Source: Paenibacillus silvisoli (GTDB lineage: Bacteria; Bacillota; Bacilli; Paenibacillales; Paenibacillaceae). From it: a DNA stretch of 64,000 nucleotides. The notes under the pieces are model-generated. The model had not been told where the DNA came from, ran no database searches, and saw nothing but the letters and a program-made list of their open reading frames with translations. This document shows positions 50,525-58,806 of this stretch, in pieces. The first letter of the stretch is position 1. Each line of letters opens with the position of its first letter. A program made the position numbers and the translations under genes. The stretch lies in NCBI RefSeq assembly GCF_030866765.1, contig NZ_CP133017.1, positions 3,144,001 to 3,208,000 of the forward strand, in the 5' to 3' direction.

Positions 50525-51447
50525 ATAAAACATTGATGGCCGGCCTGACGATTACGCTTCTCATCCTGGTGGCTGCCTTATTCGGCCGCTATTTCGCTCC
50601 CTACGACATTAGCGAGCATGTGCCGCCATGCTATCAGGTCGATGAAAATGGCCAAGGCACGCTAATCGCTCCGCCGTATCCGCCGAGTGCCGGCAATCCG
50701 TTCGGAACGGATCGGCTTGGCGTTGATATGATGGCGAAGGTGCTGGACGGAGCGAAATATACGATTATCGTATCGATCTTGATTGCGGCAATCCGCGTCG
50801 TGGTCGGCGGCGTGCTGGGGATGCTGCTTGGCTATGTCGGGAAAGGCAATACCGCCAAGGCCGACCGCCTCCCGATCGGGAAGCTGTTAAACGGCATCCC
50901 GGTTTTTATTATCGTATGGATGATGATGAGAGGCATTACGATCAATCCGATGGCATCTCCTTTGAAGATGACGATTATGCTCTCCGTCGTATTGGCGGTT
51001 GTCGGCATTCCGGCCGTCACTGCAACAGTGAAAGAGAAAACGCTGGTCATCCGCGAGAAACAGTTCATTCTTTCGGCGAAGTCGATCGGAGCAAGCCGAT
51101 GGACGATTATAAGGAAGCATCTATTTCCGCATTTGCAGGAAAGCTTCCTCATCCTGTTCGTCCAAGAAATCGTTTTGATTCTCGCCGTATTCGGGCAACT
51201 GGGGCTCTTCAACATCTTCGTCGGCGGCACGACGCTGTATCCGGATAGATTCGATCCGGTCTTTGTCAGCCGCACGAACGAATGGGGCGGGCTGATCGGA
51301 CAAGCGCGCAGCCATCTGGATATTTATCAATGGGAGCTGTTTTTCCCGCTTCTCATTTATATGGTGTTCATTCTCGGCTTCCATATGATCTCCGTCGGGC
51401 TTGAGAAGCTGTTCAAGCGGAGGTTTTCGAAGTACGCTCAAATCTAA
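50521..51447 (+). CDS. OppC-like ABC transporter permease
   Basis: A 308-residue partner permease of the DppC family: N-terminal helix, an FGTDRLGVDM segment typical of OppC proteins, then five helices with the EAA-like loop (FILSAKSIGASRWTIIRKHLFPH). The ATG at 50521 overlaps the OppB-like stop by 4 bp. The two form a membrane channel pair whose ATPases must be encoded elsewhere. Confidence 0.87.
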   Translation: MNKTLMAGLTITLLILVAALFGRYFAPYDISEHVPPCYQVDENGQGTLIAPPYPPSAGNPFGTDRLGVDMMAKVLDGAKYTIIVSILIAAIRVVVGGVLGMLLGYVGKGNTAKADRLPIGKLLNGIPVFIIVWMMMRGITINPMASPLKMTIMLSVVLAVVGIPAVTATVKEKTLVIREKQFILSAKSIGASRWTIIRKHLFPHLQESFLILFVQEIVLILAVFGQLGLFNIFVGGTTLYPDRFDPVFVSRTNEWGGLIGQARSHLDIYQWELFFPLLIYMVFILGFHMISVGLEKLFKRRFSKYAQI

Positions 51448-51556
51448 TCGGATTTACGCAAAGTAAATATAGATTTTATAAAATTCCTTAAGTCATTTTG
51501 TATACTAAACCTGCTGGTTGAATACGCGAATCAAAATGACTAGGGTGGTAGTTAGC

Positions 51557-52096
51557 ATGTTAAAAAAGCATGATTTGCACGAATGCCATTCGCTGTATCG
51601 CTTGATGATCGACCCTGCCGTTTTTCCCTACGTCCGTCACAAATGCCAATCGTATGAAGAGTATTTGTTCGTCACGAAACAGCTGATCGTTGAGGAGCAG
51701 CAGCAAACGACTTCGATTTCGAGGACCATTCTGGACGAAATGGGGCATCCCATCGGAACGATCCAGCTGTACGATATCGTGAACGGAACGGGCTTTCTGG
51801 CCACGTGGATCGGAGCGCCTTATTTCGGTCAAGGCTATAACCGGCGAGCCAAGGAATCGTTTTTTGCCGAGCTGTTTCTGGAGCATCGGATCGAGAGGGC
51901 GTATTTAAAAATCCGCAAGCAAAATATTCGTTCTATAAAGGCGGTCGAGAAGCTGCCGTACGTCCAATTGGCCAATGATCATAACCCGGAGCTTTATCAA
52001 ACGATTAATGCCGTTGACCCGATATACGATCTATATCAAGTAGACCGGAGCTGCTTCCTGAACAGCTGCAATGTCGTGCAGCATGAGGTTGTTTAA
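51557..52096 (+). CDS. GNAT (RimJ/RimL-like) acetyltransferase
   Basis: A 179-residue acyltransferase with the pattern of RimJ/RimL-type GNAT proteins (HPIGTIQLYDI, WIGAPYFGQGYNRRAKESFF, NIRSIKAVEKL). The acetyl-CoA loop is GQGYNR. The ATG at 51557 has GGGTGG upstream; an ATG at 51536 is also possible. An extended -10-like TGTATACT lies before it. It ends in a terminator at 52112. Acceptor unknown. Confidence 0.83.
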   Translation: MLKKHDLHECHSLYRLMIDPAVFPYVRHKCQSYEEYLFVTKQLIVEEQQQTTSISRTILDEMGHPIGTIQLYDIVNGTGFLATWIGAPYFGQGYNRRAKESFFAELFLEHRIERAYLKIRKQNIRSIKAVEKLPYVQLANDHNPELYQTINAVDPIYDLYQVDRSCFLNSCNVVQHEVV

Positions 52097-52111
52097 TCGA
52101 AGACGAGGAAT

Positions 52112-52144
52112 GCAGGCTGCCGATTGGATCGGCAGCTTGCTTTT
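52112..52144 (+). terminator. Terminator after the GNAT gene
   Basis: GCAGGCTGCCGAT pairs with ATCGGCAGCTTGC (one G-T pair) around a 3-nt loop, then TTTT. Confidence 0.88.
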
Positions 52145-52212
52145 GTGTATAAGAAACATTTTCCTGATACATTGCGTCTAATGGGTTAGCTTACAGAAAC
52201 AGAGGGGATTGA

Positions 52213-52644
52213 ATGAGAAAGCTGTTGTATGGGTTCATGATCGTCGTCGTCCTTTGCGGACTAGGCGGATGCGCTTCGAAAGATAAAGATGAGGCGCGGC
52301 CGACATCCTCGGACATCAAGGAAATCAAGCTGGCGTGCGCGCAAATGTGCAAAGAGATGGAAAGTCCGCCTTTTGATGAAAAGCTCATTACCGCTGAGGA
52401 CGATATCGAGGCCTTCGCCAATGCAATGAACAACGCGGAGAAGATGGCAGGCGTTCTCGATTACGGGGTTATATTTAACATGGCGATCACGTACGAGAAC
52501 GGCTCGGAGGAGCGCTACGTATTAAATATTGACAACGATGAGAACAGCGTCGGCTTGCTCGTTAATCTGAATGATAGCGGGCAAGGGTATACGATTTCCG
52601 AGCAGGCCACGCGCATGCTGCGCACGATTATTTACGGGAAATAG
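52213..52644 (+). CDS. Small lipoprotein of unknown function
   Basis: A 143-residue lipoprotein: short basic start, hydrophobic helix, lipobox LGGC with Cys20, then a charged linker and a compact domain (about 35-140) with no family I recognise. GAGGGG precedes the ATG. Two more cysteines (about 44 and 48) could bind a metal or form a disulfide. It may be cotranscribed with the zinc-ribbon gene 18 bp downstream. Confidence 0.75.
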   Translation: MRKLLYGFMIVVVLCGLGGCASKDKDEARPTSSDIKEIKLACAQMCKEMESPPFDEKLITAEDDIEAFANAMNNAEKMAGVLDYGVIFNMAITYENGSEERYVLNIDNDENSVGLLVNLNDSGQGYTISEQATRMLRTIIYGK

Positions 52645-52662
52645 GGGAGGCGTTGCTTTCAA

Positions 52663-53046
52663 ATGGAGTGCCCTTGGTGCAATCATGAGGTGGAAATCGT
52701 CAAAGGAAGATGTCCGCGCTGCCGGACTAAGCTGCATGAAGTGACGGATGCGGATTTCGCGTCTGAGCCGCTCGTGGAAAGCATGTCCGAGCAAGAGGGG
52801 CTTAGCGTAATCGAAGTCATCGAAAACAGCTTCAAATGCGCCAAATGCGGCGAAAGCGACTGCCATGTCAAAGAAATTGCAATGACCGGAGCAGGCTTGA
52901 GCAAGCTGTTCGATATCCAGCACCATCATTATTTGTTCGTATCCTGCTCGAATTGCGGATTCGTGGAAGTTTATGATCCGGATGTTCTGGCGGGACATAA
53001 AGTCGGCAAGCTGGGATCCGTAATGGATGTGTTGTTTGGGGGTTAA
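52663..53046 (+). CDS. Zinc-ribbon protein
   Basis: A 127-residue protein with two zinc-ribbon pairs: CPWC and CPRC near the start (residues 3-20) and CAKC with CSNC in the second half (about 57-97). The C-terminal half (GLSKLFDIQHHHYLFVSCSNCGFVEVYD) resembles a conserved Firmicute nucleic-acid-binding zinc ribbon family. Likely an intracellular nucleic-acid or protein-binding factor. It lies 5 bp before comB. Confidence 0.8.
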   Translation: MECPWCNHEVEIVKGRCPRCRTKLHEVTDADFASEPLVESMSEQEGLSVIEVIENSFKCAKCGESDCHVKEIAMTGAGLSKLFDIQHHHYLFVSCSNCGFVEVYDPDVLAGHKVGKLGSVMDVLFGG

Positions 53047-53051
53047 TCGTT

Positions 53052-53810
53052 GTGTTCAACCAAGCTGAGTACCGGGTCCGATTTGAATGGGGAGCGGAGG
53101 GAGTAACACGGCTCGCTCCATGCTCTGACGTCGTGGTCATCATCGATGTATTATCGTTTACAACCTGTGTCGATATCGCGGTTTCAAGCGGCGCATTCGT
53201 CTATCCTTATCTTTATAATGATGAGTCCGCTATCGGTTATGCGCAGTCGGTTGGCGCGATTCTGGCGGAGAAGCGCGGCAGCGGCGAAGGAAAAGGCAAA
53301 GGCAAAGGCAAAGGCCCGTCGCTCTCGCCGGCATCATTAACCGCTCTGCAGCCGCAAACCCGAATCGTGCTGCCTTCGCCTAATGGGTCGACATGTACCG
53401 TCATGGCGCAAGCTTGGCACGCTGCGACGATTGCCGGCTGTTTACGGAATGCTAATGCTGTTGCGGATTATATACATCTAAATTACCCGGATGAAGTGAT
53501 CAGCGTCATCGCGTGCGGCGAACGATGGGAAAATGGCGCGCTGCGCCCGGCAATCGAAGATTTGATTGCGGCAGGTGCCATTCTGAGCCGATTCAATCCG
53601 AAGAGCCTCTCGCCGGAAGCCCGGATTGCGGTCGGCGCTTTCAAGCAGGCAGAACAGGACTTACCTGCGGTGCTGCTGGAATGCTCATCGGGACGCGAGC
53701 TCATCGAGAAAGGCTATGAGCAGGATGTTCGGATTGCAAGCGAACTGAACGTGAGCCCAATCGTACCCATCTATCATAATGGGGCTTATACGCAGCGTAC
53801 GTTCGTTTAA
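53052..53810 (+). CDS. comB: 2-phosphosulfolactate phosphatase family protein (ComB)
   Basis: A 252-residue member of the ComB phosphatase family, known from coenzyme M synthesis but also present in many bacteria without that pathway. Family motifs are DVLSFTTCVD near residue 32, the SPNGS motif near 108, CGERWENG and the GAFKQAEQ region. A Gly-Lys repeat (residues 80-88) sits in a loop. The GTG start at 53052 has only a weak G-rich site. Its substrate in this host is unclear. Confidence 0.85.
   Translation: MFNQAEYRVRFEWGAEGVTRLAPCSDVVVIIDVLSFTTCVDIAVSSGAFVYPYLYNDESAIGYAQSVGAILAEKRGSGEGKGKGKGKGPSLSPASLTALQPQTRIVLPSPNGSTCTVMAQAWHAATIAGCLRNANAVADYIHLNYPDEVISVIACGERWENGALRPAIEDLIAAGAILSRFNPKSLSPEARIAVGAFKQAEQDLPAVLLECSSGRELIEKGYEQDVRIASELNVSPIVPIYHNGAYTQRTFV
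53289..53315 (+). repeat. Hexanucleotide Gly-Lys repeat inside comB
   Basis: GGAAAA followed by three GGCAAA units and GGC. The six-base unit keeps frame, so copy changes only alter loop length. Confidence 0.9.
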
Positions 53811-53816
53811 ACAAAC

Positions 53817-53864
53817 AAGCGGCAGCCAAGGACAGAATCGTTCCGTCCAAAGCTGCCGCTTCTT
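53817..53864. terminator. Bidirectional terminator between comB and the YusW-like gene
   Basis: AAGCGGCAGC pairs with GCTGCCGCTT, with an inner GGAC/GTCC pairing. It lies just after the comB stop and 22 bp from the convergent stop. Confidence 0.85.
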
Positions 53865-53885
53865 ATGTTTGGCGTTATCGAAGGA

Positions 53886-54788
53886 TTAAGAGCGATTACG
53901 ATCTTCATGATCGTCATCATGCTCGTGATGGCGAGTATTTTTACCTTCGTTGTCGCGGCCATGATCGTCATCGTCGTCGTGATCTTCGCCTTGATCGTCA
54001 TCATCGCGGCCGTTATCGCACTTACCGTTTTTAAGCCCTTGTTTTTTGCTTAGCTTTTCATTTTGCTTCTTCAGCGCTTTTTGCAGCTTTTGCTCTTTCT
54101 TCTCGGCTGCGGCCTTCGCTTTTTGCTCGGCCTTCGCTTTCTTCTGCGCTTCTTGGGCTGCTTTCGCTTGCTGCGCTTGTTTAGCCTTCTGCTCTAACAA
54201 AGCTTGCTTCGCCTTGATCTCCTGGGCGGCTTGAGCTTTCTTGATTTCTTCCGATTTCTTGACTTCCTTGTCGTCGTCGCTCTTCCACTTCAGCTCCAGC
54301 GTCGTTACCGCTTGCGCCGGCTCGACTGCAAGCTTCTTGTACAGCGCGTCGACGAACTGCTGCTTGCTCATCGATTCGTTCAAACCGATGGCTGCCAGCA
54401 GCTGCGTAATGAACTGCTTCGCTTTGTCGCCCTTCAGATGAACTTCTTTCTCGTCCTTCTGCTCGATTTCGACTTCGTATTTAACCGCTTCCTCTTCCTT
54501 CTCGAGCTCGATCTTCAGCTTCAGGTGACTGCCTTTCAGCTCAATTTCCATCTCCTTGATTTGATCCAGCTTAAACGTTCCGTTCACGGAAGAATCAGTC
54601 GCTTTCGTGAATTTCTCGATTAGCTCGTTCAGCTGCTGAGACTGAGCCGTCGTTGTAACGGTTACGCTTTTTGGCGCGGCGGCATCCTTCTCCGATGTGT
54701 CTGCTTGATCCGCAAAGGCAACGACACCATAGGAAAGTACAAGGGTGCACATGGCACCGATCATTATATAGGCAATTTTCTTCTTCAT
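53886..54788 (-). CDS. Secreted YusW-like protein with coiled coil and Asp/His-rich tail
   Basis: A 300-residue exported protein. The signal peptide (1-26) ends AFA; a YusW-like domain follows (about 65-165: F-K-D-I-type beta strands, LKGDKAKQFITQLLAAIGLNESMSKQQF). Then an Ala/Lys/Glu-rich coiled coil (about 175-245), and a tail very rich in Asp, His and Gly (about 258-300). AGGAGG is 5 nt before the ATG at 54788. The tail may bind Ca2+ or transition metals. It is divergent from an ECF sigma gene. Confidence 0.8.
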   Translation of the reverse strand: MKKKIAYIMIGAMCTLVLSYGVVAFADQADTSEKDAAAPKSVTVTTTAQSQQLNELIEKFTKATDSSVNGTFKLDQIKEMEIELKGSHLKLKIELEKEEEAVKYEVEIEQKDEKEVHLKGDKAKQFITQLLAAIGLNESMSKQQFVDALYKKLAVEPAQAVTTLELKWKSDDDKEVKKSEEIKKAQAAQEIKAKQALLEQKAKQAQQAKAAQEAQKKAKAEQKAKAAAEKKEQKLQKALKKQNEKLSKKQGLKNGKCDNGRDDDDQGEDHDDDDDHGRDNEGKNTRHHEHDDDHEDRNRS

Positions 54789-54952
54789 CGAAACCTCCTG
54801 GGATGTTGTGGTCGTCATACCGGTTGACAGTTTACATTGTTCGGGAGCGAATTGAATTTTAAGTCTATAAGAGACGGAAATTAGAAAAACCTAATTGGAA
54901 ATGCAGCGGTTCGCGCACTTAGACCGTCTAATAGGGTGGAGGTGGTTATACA

Positions 54953-55516
54953 GTGAAGCCGGCCGGCTCGATGATGAAAAACAGTTTCGCCACGGACCCT
55001 GCGCAGGCGCTCGAGCAGCTGATGGAAAGCTTCGGCGCCATCGTCTTGCGCACCGCTTATTTTTATACCGGGGATCGGCATCTCGCGGAGGATATTAGCC
55101 AGGACGTGTTTTTGCGCGCATACCGGAATTGGAGCTCGTTTCGAGGGGACAGCTCGGTTAAAACATGGCTGACGACGATTACCGTCAATGTTTGCAGAGA
55201 CAAGACGGGTGTTCGGATGTTTACGGAGCAGCCGACCGACCCTAGCCGAATGGAACAAGGAAGAACGATCAGCGTCGAGGAAGAGGCGCTAGACCGGCTG
55301 GAGAAGAGCGAGGTGCTCCAGCATCTGCTGCGCTTGTCCTTACAGCATCAAGAAGTGCTATATCTGTATTACTATTTGAATTTGAATACGCGGGAAATCG
55401 CCGGCGCGACTGCAACGCCAGAGGGTACGGTGCGCAATCGGCTGCACCGGGCGCGCGAAGCGATGGCTCGCGAAATGAATAGGGAGGCTATGAGCAATGG
55501 TGGATATCGACCGTAA
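54953..55516 (+). CDS. ECF-type RNA polymerase sigma factor
   Basis: A 187-residue group 4 sigma factor: region 2 (about 20-85; IVLRTAYFYTGDRHLAEDISQDVFLRAYRNW) and region 4 (about 115-175; LQHQEVLYLYYYLNLNTREIA, then PEGTVRNRLHRAREAM). GGAGG is 10 nt before the GTG at 54953. The next gene, overlapping by 20 bp, encodes a membrane protein that is its likely anti-sigma factor. Confidence 0.9.
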   Translation: MKPAGSMMKNSFATDPAQALEQLMESFGAIVLRTAYFYTGDRHLAEDISQDVFLRAYRNWSSFRGDSSVKTWLTTITVNVCRDKTGVRMFTEQPTDPSRMEQGRTISVEEEALDRLEKSEVLQHLLRLSLQHQEVLYLYYYLNLNTREIAGATATPEGTVRNRLHRAREAMAREMNREAMSNGGYRP

Positions 55517-56186
55517 AATCGATCAGCAGCTTCGTTCCGAATTGGATGACGTGCTGTTCGCTAACATGGAGTTGAACGAGCAAGTGAAGCAGCAGATTAG
55601 GCGGCAAGCGAACGGAACACAACCGGTTCGCCGTTTCACCGCCAAGCGAGCGTGGTCCATGACGGCTGCAAGCGTGGCTGTGGCGGCGATGCTGATCGCC
55701 ATCGTCTTCACGATGCTGCAGCAGCCTGCGGTTCAGAACCCGGCAGGCAATAACGGGATCGGAAGCGTGCCGCCGGTCGAAGAGGGCGTGTCCGGCTCCG
55801 AGTTTTCGCAGCTGGTCACGATTCCGCTCAGCACGCCGGAGGATGCCAAAGCGGCGTTCGGACCGGAGCTGCTTCTGCCGAGCTTTGTACCGGATGGTTA
55901 CACGCTGAAGGAAATCGTGTCCGTCGGGATGCCGGGCGAGCCGGTTAGAGATATAATCATGACGTATGCGGCCGGTGAAAAGTCGTTGACCTTTGCCGCA
56001 AGCCGAATGGCGCCGTCTTACCCGGCAGACTTGTTCTCCAAGGTGAAGGTGGGCAGCGCGGAAGGCGCTATGTTCGAGCAGACGGAGCTAACGGAGCTTT
56101 TCTGGACGGTAGAGGATGTTCATTATTCCATTACCGGCAACGTTTCGGGGGAAGAAGCGGTTAAGTTGGCCGAAGCGGTGCAATAA
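55497..56186 (+). CDS. DUF4367 membrane protein, probable anti-sigma factor
   Basis: A 229-residue protein: about 50 cytosolic residues, one transmembrane helix (about 54-75), then an outside domain with the DUF4367 pattern (LLPSFVPDGYTLKEIVSVG, then LFWTVEDVHYSITG). It overlaps the sigma gene by 20 bp. This layout is typical of anti-sigma or envelope-stress partners in Bacilli; sigma binding by the N terminus is inference. Confidence 0.83.
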   Translation: MVDIDRKIDQQLRSELDDVLFANMELNEQVKQQIRRQANGTQPVRRFTAKRAWSMTAASVAVAAMLIAIVFTMLQQPAVQNPAGNNGIGSVPPVEEGVSGSEFSQLVTIPLSTPEDAKAAFGPELLLPSFVPDGYTLKEIVSVGMPGEPVRDIIMTYAAGEKSLTFAASRMAPSYPADLFSKVKVGSAEGAMFEQTELTELFWTVEDVHYSITGNVSGEEAVKLAEAVQ

Positions 56187-56200
56187 TGTCAGCGGCCCTG

Positions 56201-56229
56201 TTGCATTTTCCACCGGGGTAGACTACACT
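56201..56229 (+). promoter_or_regulatory. SigA promoter of the thiamine operon
   Basis: TTGCAT (56201-56206), 17-bp spacer, TACACT (56224-56229), directly before the TPP riboswitch. Confidence 0.6.
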
Positions 56230-56243
56230 GAACACAATTGAAT

Positions 56244-56350
56244 ACGCGCGGGAGCTTGCGGAAGCAGGCTGAGAGTACGGCTAACCTGCCGTAGACCGTT
56301 TAACCTGTTGGGTAATGCCATCGTAGGAAGAGTACTGCCAAAGCGTGCGT
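56244..56350 (+). ncRNA. TPP riboswitch (THI element)
   Basis: The conserved aptamer parts are present: GGGAGC and CTGAGAG in the first arm, ACCGTTTAACCTG, and GGTAATGCCATCGTAGGAAG in the second. The closing P1 stem is ACGCGC (56244-56249) with GTGCGT (56345-56350). A terminator follows, so binding of thiamine pyrophosphate should stop transcription of thiM-thiD-thiE. Confidence 0.93.
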
Positions 56351-56358
56351 TTATGAAT

Positions 56359-56397
56359 GCGCTCTGCCTGCGAGCTTCGCGGACAGGGCGCTTTTTT
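56359..56397 (+). terminator. Riboswitch-controlled terminator
   Basis: GCGCTCTG (56359-56366) pairs with CAGGGCGC (56384-56391), with an inner GCGAGCTTCGC hairpin, then six T. It is the expression platform of the TPP riboswitch. Confidence 0.88.
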
Positions 56398-56447
56398 GCG
56401 TTGGAATGCCGGTTTGATCATGGTTAGGAGAGGGAGTTGAGCTGTGG

Positions 56448-57260
56448 ATGGATCATCAGGAAGCGGTACGAATTTGGACGAAGGTTAAGCAAAACAGCCC
56501 GCTCGTGCACAATATTACGAACGTCGTCGTGACGAATTTCACGGCGAACGGGCTCTTGGCGCTTGGAGCATCGCCGATTATGGCTTACGCGAAGGAAGAG
56601 GTCGCGGATGTGGCTAAAATATCCGGAGCGCTCGTGCTCAATATCGGCACGTTGAACGAGACGGAAATTCATGCCATGAAGCTGGCGGGCGCATCGGCGA
56701 ATGAGCACGGCGTTCCGGTCGTGTTCGATCCGGTCGGTGCCGGGGCAACGGCTTACCGGACGAATACGGCAAGAGACCTTTTGAGCACCTTAAAGGTAGA
56801 TATTCTGCGCGGCAATGCGGCCGAGGTTGCCAATGTCGTCGGACGGGAATGGCGCATCAAAGGCGTTGACGCGGGAGCCGGCGATGGCGACGTCGTAGAG
56901 CTCGCTAAGTTCGCGGCCGAGCAGCTGAACGCGGTCGTCGTCATTACGGGGAAGGAAGATGTCGTCGCCAGCGGACCTTCTGCTTATGTCGTTCGGAATG
57001 GGGATGTCATTCTCACGCGCGTTACGGGAACGGGCTGCTTGTTGACATCGGTAATCGGCGCTTTCGCGGCGGTGGAATCCGATTACGCGAAAGCTTCGGC
57101 CGCTGCGCTCGTCGTCTATGGCGTCGCGGCCGAGATTGCCGCTGCCAAGACGGCAGAGCAAGGTCCGGGCAGCTTCCAGATCGAATTTCTCAATCAATTG
57201 GCGAACGTGTCCGCTGCGGATATCGAGCGCCTTGGCCGAATGGAGCGAATGGACGTATGA
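56448..57260 (+). CDS. thiM: Hydroxyethylthiazole kinase
   Basis: A 270-residue ThiM that phosphorylates the thiazole alcohol for thiamine salvage. Family motifs are [26 protein letters not shown] near residue 17, the DPVGAGA motif and the C-terminal GTGC ([12 protein letters not shown]) anion-hole Cys. AGGGAG is 11 nt before the ATG. It overlaps thiD by 4 bp. Control is by the TPP riboswitch upstream. Confidence 0.96.
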   Translation: MDHQEAVRIWTKVKQNSPLVHNITNVVVTNFTANGLLALGASPIMAYAKEEVADVAKISGALVLNIGTLNETEIHAMKLAGASANEHGVPVVFDPVGAGATAYRTNTARDLLSTLKVDILRGNAAEVANVVGREWRIKGVDAGAGDGDVVELAKFAAEQLNAVVVITGKEDVVASGPSAYVVRNGDVILTRVTGTGCLLTSVIGAFAAVESDYAKASAAALVVYGVAAEIAAAKTAEQGPGSFQIEFLNQLANVSAADIERLGRMERMDV

Positions 57261-58075
57261 CAATCGCACGGGCGTTAACGGTAGCCGGCTCGGACAGCGG
57301 CGGCGGAGCGGGCATTCAAGCCGACTTGAAGACGTTCCAGGAGCTGAGAGTGTTCGGCATGTCGGCCATTACGGCGGTTACCGCGCAGAACACGCTAGGC
57401 GTGCAAGGCATTTATCCGTTGACCGCCGAAGCCGTTTCGCAGCAGATGGATGCGATCGGACAGGATTTAGGCGCCGATGCGGTGAAGACCGGCATGCTGT
57501 TCTCCAGCGACATTATAGACGCGGTTGCCGGGAAGCTTCGGCAGTACAAATGGGAGAAGGTCGTCGTCGATCCCGTCATGATCGCCAAAGGAGGCGCCGC
57601 GCTTCTGCTGGAAGAGTCGGTCCGCGCGTTGAAGCAGTCGCTGCTGCCGCTTGCCTACGTCGTTACGCCTAATTTGCCGGAGGCGGAAATTTTGGCGGAC
57701 ATGACGATCGTAAGCATGGAAGACCGGAAGGAAGCGGCGAGAAAGCTGGCGGCCTACGGCGCGAAGCATGTCGTCATGAAAGGCGGACATGATCCGGCCG
57801 GAGCGGAGGAAGTCGTTGATCTGCTGTACGACGGACGCGATTTCTTTGAATTCCGCAGCCCGCGCAAAGAAACGCGCCACACGCATGGCACCGGCTGCAC
57901 GTTCGCGGCGGCTATCACGGCGGAACTGGCCAAAGGCCGAACCGTATTGGAGGCTGTGCCGGTTGCCAAAGCGTTTATACAAGCGGCGATCGAAGATTCG
58001 CTTCAGCTTGGCAGCGGCCATGGGCCGACGAATCATTGGGCTTATAACGAACGGAACCTGGTGAGCAGCCGATGA
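57257..58075 (+). CDS. thiD: Hydroxymethylpyrimidine/phosphomethylpyrimidine kinase
   Basis: A 272-residue ribokinase-fold enzyme that phosphorylates HMP and HMP-P. Motifs: [19 protein letters not shown] at the start, [13 protein letters not shown] in the middle, [12 protein letters not shown] near the C terminus. It overlaps thiM and thiE by 4 bp each, so the three proteins are made together. The ATG at 57257 is the normal start. Confidence 0.96.
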   Translation: MTIARALTVAGSDSGGGAGIQADLKTFQELRVFGMSAITAVTAQNTLGVQGIYPLTAEAVSQQMDAIGQDLGADAVKTGMLFSSDIIDAVAGKLRQYKWEKVVVDPVMIAKGGAALLLEESVRALKQSLLPLAYVVTPNLPEAEILADMTIVSMEDRKEAARKLAAYGAKHVVMKGGHDPAGAEEVVDLLYDGRDFFEFRSPRKETRHTHGTGCTFAAAITAELAKGRTVLEAVPVAKAFIQAAIEDSLQLGSGHGPTNHWAYNERNLVSSR

Positions 58076-58743
58076 GCGAAATCATATGGAATGAGCCGTC
58101 AATCCGAAAGGCGATGCAGGTCTATTTCATTACAGGCAGCAACAATTGCTTGAAGGATCCGCTGCATGTATTGGAGGAGGCCATCAAAGGCGGCATCACG
58201 TTATTTCAGTTCCGCGAGAAAGGGAGCGGCGCGCTGTCGGGCGATGCCATGCAAGAGCTGGCCTATGAGATGCGCCAGCTGTGCAGACGGCACGGTGTTC
58301 CTTTTGTCGTGAACGATGATGTGGAGCTGGCGCTCGCGATCGACGCCGACGGCGTTCACGTCGGGCAGGAGGATGAGGCAGCCGCTGAGGTAAGGCGGCG
58401 GATCGGCAGCCGGTTGCTTGGCGTCTCTGCCTATAACCGCGCAGAGGCGGAGGCGGCGATTCGGTGCGGCGCTGATTATTTAGGCGTTGGACCGTTGTTC
58501 GCGACTACGACCAAGGAAGACGCCAAGTCCGCTTCAGGTCTGCACGTACTCAAGGAGCTGCGGGACATCGGCATCCGGATTCCGATTGTGGGAATTGGCG
58601 GCATTACGGCGGCCAATGCCGGCGATGTCATCCGCTCCGGCGCTGACGGCGTGTCCGTCATTACGGCGATCTCGCATGCGGAACAGCCGGCCGATGCGGC
58701 GCGCGAGCTTCTTCAAGCGGTTCATATCGCTGCCGCTAGATAA
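58072..58743 (+). CDS. thiE: Thiamine phosphate synthase
   Basis: A 223-residue TIM-barrel enzyme that joins HMP-PP and thiazole phosphate to thiamine phosphate. Motifs: LFQFREKG, VVNDDVELALAIDADGVHVGQ, GVGPLFATTTK and VGIGGI. The N terminus is about 15 residues longer than minimal ThiE. It ends the riboswitch-controlled salvage operon, followed by a strong terminator. Confidence 0.95.
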   Translation: MSEIIWNEPSIRKAMQVYFITGSNNCLKDPLHVLEEAIKGGITLFQFREKGSGALSGDAMQELAYEMRQLCRRHGVPFVVNDDVELALAIDADGVHVGQEDEAAAEVRRRIGSRLLGVSAYNRAEAEAAIRCGADYLGVGPLFATTTKEDAKSASGLHVLKELRDIGIRIPIVGIGGITAANAGDVIRSGADGVSVITAISHAEQPADAARELLQAVHIAAAR

Positions 58744-58754
58744 ACCTGAACAAA

Positions 58755-58794
58755 AAAGAAGACTACCGCCTAACCAAAGGGGGTAGTCTTCTTT
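58755..58794. terminator. Bidirectional terminator between thiE and the exporter gene
   Basis: AAAGAAGACTACC (58755-58767) pairs exactly with GGTAGTCTTCTTT (58782-58794). Confidence 0.93.
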
Positions 58795-58806
58795 ATATAG
58801 CCGCAA

